The notes under the pieces are model-generated. The model was not told the origin of the DNA, did no database searches, and was given only the letters and a program-made list of their open reading frames with translations. 13,557 bases of DNA from JBDHZK01 sp039811865 (GTDB taxonomy: Bacteria; Actinomycetota; Actinomycetes; Propionibacteriales; Propionibacteriaceae): contig JBDHZK010000069.1 of NCBI GenBank assembly GCA_039811865.1, forward strand, positions 1-13,557, written 5' to 3'. Positions 11,862 through 13,557 of this stretch are shown here, in pieces (position 1 is the stretch's first letter; each line of letters begins with the position of its first letter). The translations under genes and the position numbers were made by a program.

Positions 11862-13075
11862 CGGGCTCCCGTCAATAGCACCGTGAGTTCGTCGCCGGCG
11901 GCGACCTCGGTGACGTCCGCCGCGACGATCGCCAGGCCATCGGCCAGGTGCAGCGAGGCGATCAGGTGCGACCCGGCGCCCAGCGCGTGCGGCGGCGCAC
12001 AGGTGCCGTCGGCGGCCAGCGCAACCGGGACGTACTGCTGCCGGCCGGCCGGGGAGTGCCAGGCAGTGGACGCCCGGGCCGCCACGGTGGGACGCTCCCA
12101 GGCGCGGTCGCCGGCCAGCGCGGCCAGCAGGGGCGCGACGAACACGTGGAACGACACGAAGACGCTGACGGGGTTGCCCGGCAACCCGAGCAAAGGAACG
12201 CGCCGCTCGTCCAACTCGATCCAGCCGGACGCCTGCGGCTTCCCGGGCTGCATCGCGACGGCGTGGAAGTCCAGGCCGCCGAACTCCTTCACCACGTCGA
12301 AGGCGCCGGCCGAAACCCCGCCCGTGGTCAGGACGAGGTCGGCCCTGGCTGCGGCTGCCTCAAGGGCGCGGCCGAACACCTCGACGTCGTCGGCGACGGC
12401 GACCCGCACGGCGACGTCCGCGCCGGCCTGCTCGACCAGCGCCGCGAGCATCGGCGAGTTTGAGTCGGGCAACTGGCCCGGGCCCGGAGTTCGTCCCGGC
12501 GGCACCAGTTCCGAGCCCGTCGCGATCACGGCCACGCGCGGACGGGGGTGGACCGCCAGCTCGCCATGCCCGGTCGCGATCGCGGCGGCCAGCGCCGCGG
12601 GGGTCAATCGCGTCCCGGTCGTGAGCACCGGTGACCCGACGGGGACGTCCTCGCCCGCCCGGCGGATGTGGCGGCCCAGTCCGGCCGGCTCGCGGATCTC
12701 GACCCACTGCGGTAGCGGCGCCGCCCCCGGCCGCTGGTCGGTCGCCTCCACGGGAACGATCGCGTCCGCGCCCACCGGCAGCGGCGCGCCCGTCATGATC
12801 CGGACGGCCTCGCCCGCCCCGACCGAGCGGTCCGTGGGGGCTCCGGCCGGACTGTCGCCCACCACCTTGAGCCGCGCCGGCACCTCGGTGACGTCGCGAG
12901 CGCGGACGGCATACCCGTCCATCGCCGAGTTGGTGAAGGGCGGAACTGGCAAGACGGCGTCGATGTCCTCGGCGAGAATCAGCCCGAGACAGTCCACGCT
13001 CCAGCGACGGAACTGCCGCGGGACGCTTGCGAGCCCGGCCACCAGGGCCGAATACTCGGCCACCGACAACGTCAT
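11858..13075 (-). CDS. moeA: molybdopterin molybdenumtransferase
   Basis: MoeA inserts molybdate into adenylyl-molybdopterin, the product of MogA, giving active Mo-molybdopterin. The 405 residues show the full family pattern. VPPFTNSAMDGYAVRARDV holds Asp53, equivalent to a catalytic Asp of E. coli MoeA. AVRIMTGAPLPVGADAIVPV and GRHIRRAGEDV follow. The molybdopterin-binding domain has VAVIATGSELVPPG, LVLTTGGVSAGAFDVVKEF and FHAVAMQPGKPQASGWIE with LLGLPGNPVSVFVSF. A C-terminal beta domain completes it. It lies 9 nt after moeB and overlaps moaC by four bases, so the three are one operon. No clear Shine-Dalgarno precedes the ATG, consistent with coupling. Confidence 0.97.
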   Translation of the reverse strand: MTLSVAEYSALVAGLASVPRQFRRWSVDCLGLILAEDIDAVLPVPPFTNSAMDGYAVRARDVTEVPARLKVVGDSPAGAPTDRSVGAGEAVRIMTGAPLPVGADAIVPVEATDQRPGAAPLPQWVEIREPAGLGRHIRRAGEDVPVGSPVLTTGTRLTPAALAAAIATGHGELAVHPRPRVAVIATGSELVPPGRTPGPGQLPDSNSPMLAALVEQAGADVAVRVAVADDVEVFGRALEAAAARADLVLTTGGVSAGAFDVVKEFGGLDFHAVAMQPGKPQASGWIELDERRVPLLGLPGNPVSVFVSFHVFVAPLLAALAGDRAWERPTVAARASTAWHSPAGRQQYVPVALAADGTCAPPHALGAGSHLIASLHLADGLAIVAADVTEVAAGDELTVLLTGAR

Positions 13076-13084
13076 TGCGCCAGC

Positions 13085-13557
13085 CTATTCAGCGGGGCCA
13101 GCCGAGTGAATGGCCACGACATCCCAGCGTCCGGCCGCCGTGTCGGCGATCAGCACGCGGCCAGCCAGCGGCCTCCCGGCGCCGGTGATCAGCTTGATCG
13201 TCTCCGTGGCCAACACCGAGCCGATCTGGCCCACCGCGGCACCGAGGACGCCTACCTGGGCGGCTAGCGGGTACGTCCCGGCAGGCGGCTCGGCCGGGAA
13301 CAGGTCGCGCAACCAAAGGCGTCCCCCACCGGGGCCGGGGACGCCGAAGACCGACGCCTGCCCCGTCATCCCGGTGATCGCACCCCACACCAGGGGGACG
13401 CCGGCGCAGCGCGCCAGGTCGGAGATCAGCAGCTTCGCCGCGAACGTGTCCACGCAGTCGACCACCACGTCGTACTCAGCGAGCAGCGGCGCGTCCGCGT
13501 CGGTCAGCATGCGCGGGTAGGTCTGGATGCGAACGTCCGGATTAAGCAAGGCCAGCC
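13085..13557 (-). CDS. moeB: MoeB/ThiF-type E1 enzyme, C-terminal part (cut by window edge)
   Basis: About 157 codons are visible; the Rossmann nucleotide-binding start lies beyond the right edge, and the frame is open to base 13557. MoeB adenylates the C-terminus of MoaD so it can be sulfurated for molybdopterin synthase. Matching parts are LLNPDVRIQTY, YDVVVDCVDTFAAKLLISDL (the DC-x-D motif with the metal-binding Asp), PLVWGAITGMTGQASVFGVP, LRDLFPAEPP, and GVLGAAVGQIGSVLATETIK with LITG. The zinc CxxC pairs of E. coli MoeB are missing: the first site reads GGGRLWLRDLFP. The cysteine found in MoeZ-like PSCAEGGVLG is also absent (PLAAQVGVLG). The protein ends after the E1 fold, without a rhodanese domain. 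A ThiF- or MoeZ-like role is possible, but the operon with moeA and moaC favours MoeB. Confidence 0.88.
   Translation of the reverse strand, partial: LALLNPDVRIQTYPRMLTDADAPLLAEYDVVVDCVDTFAAKLLISDLARCAGVPLVWGAITGMTGQASVFGVPGPGGGRLWLRDLFPAEPPAGTYPLAAQVGVLGAAVGQIGSVLATETIKLITGAGRPLAGRVLIADTAAGRWDVVAIHSAGPAE

Noticed and set aside
11352..13109. 585-codon frame on the plus strand opposite moaC and moeA
   Set aside because: Both minus-strand genes are certain from motifs. This frame has no recognisable domain.

Overview
The window is high-GC, densely coded DNA from an actinobacterium. This rests on an actinobacterial-type rpoA start (MLIAQRP), a bL17 with the Lys/Ala linker and C-terminal extension seen in actinobacteria, a WYL regulator, GTG/TTG starts, and TANNNT boxes placed directly before start codons. 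A member of the Propionibacteriales is a guess only. No tRNA, rRNA, IS element, prophage or CRISPR array was seen, and no gene-free stretch exceeds 300 bases.

Layout. (1) Positions 1-1307: the 5' end of an MFS drug-efflux-type transporter on the minus strand, divergent from a plus-strand WYL regulator, with a 23-bp imperfect palindrome between them. (2) Positions 1451-5556: a minus-strand translation/transcription operon, infA-rpmJ-rpsM-rpsK-rpsD-rpoA-rplQ. It has a good sigma70-type promoter before infA and a hairpin terminator after rplQ. The secY-adk-map genes are not upstream and truA is not downstream. (3) Positions 5639-9534: a minus-strand molybdate-uptake group made of an unidentified winged-helix protein, a HTH-TOBE (molbindin) regulator, the lipoprotein modA, and a single gene fusing permease ModB to ATPase ModC. 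(4) Positions 9535-9813: a divergent intergenic region with an unusual run of inverted repeats. (5) Positions 9814-11337: a plus-strand gene fusing a MogA-type molybdopterin adenylyltransferase to a YbiV/SupH-type HAD-IIB sugar phosphatase through a repetitive Ser/Thr/Gly linker. (6) Positions 11394-13557: a minus-strand moeB(partial)-moeA-moaC run.

Regions 3-6 form one molybdenum locus. ModA/ModBC import molybdate and the HTH-TOBE protein probably senses it. MoaC makes cPMP, MogA adenylylates molybdopterin, MoeA inserts molybdate, and MoeB activates the MoaD sulfur carrier. moaA, moaD and moaE are not in view and may lie beyond the right edge. The most unusual items are the MogA-HAD fusion, its 18-bp-repeat linker and the structured intergenic region in front of it. 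Three genes of this locus also appear to be transcribed as leaderless mRNAs.
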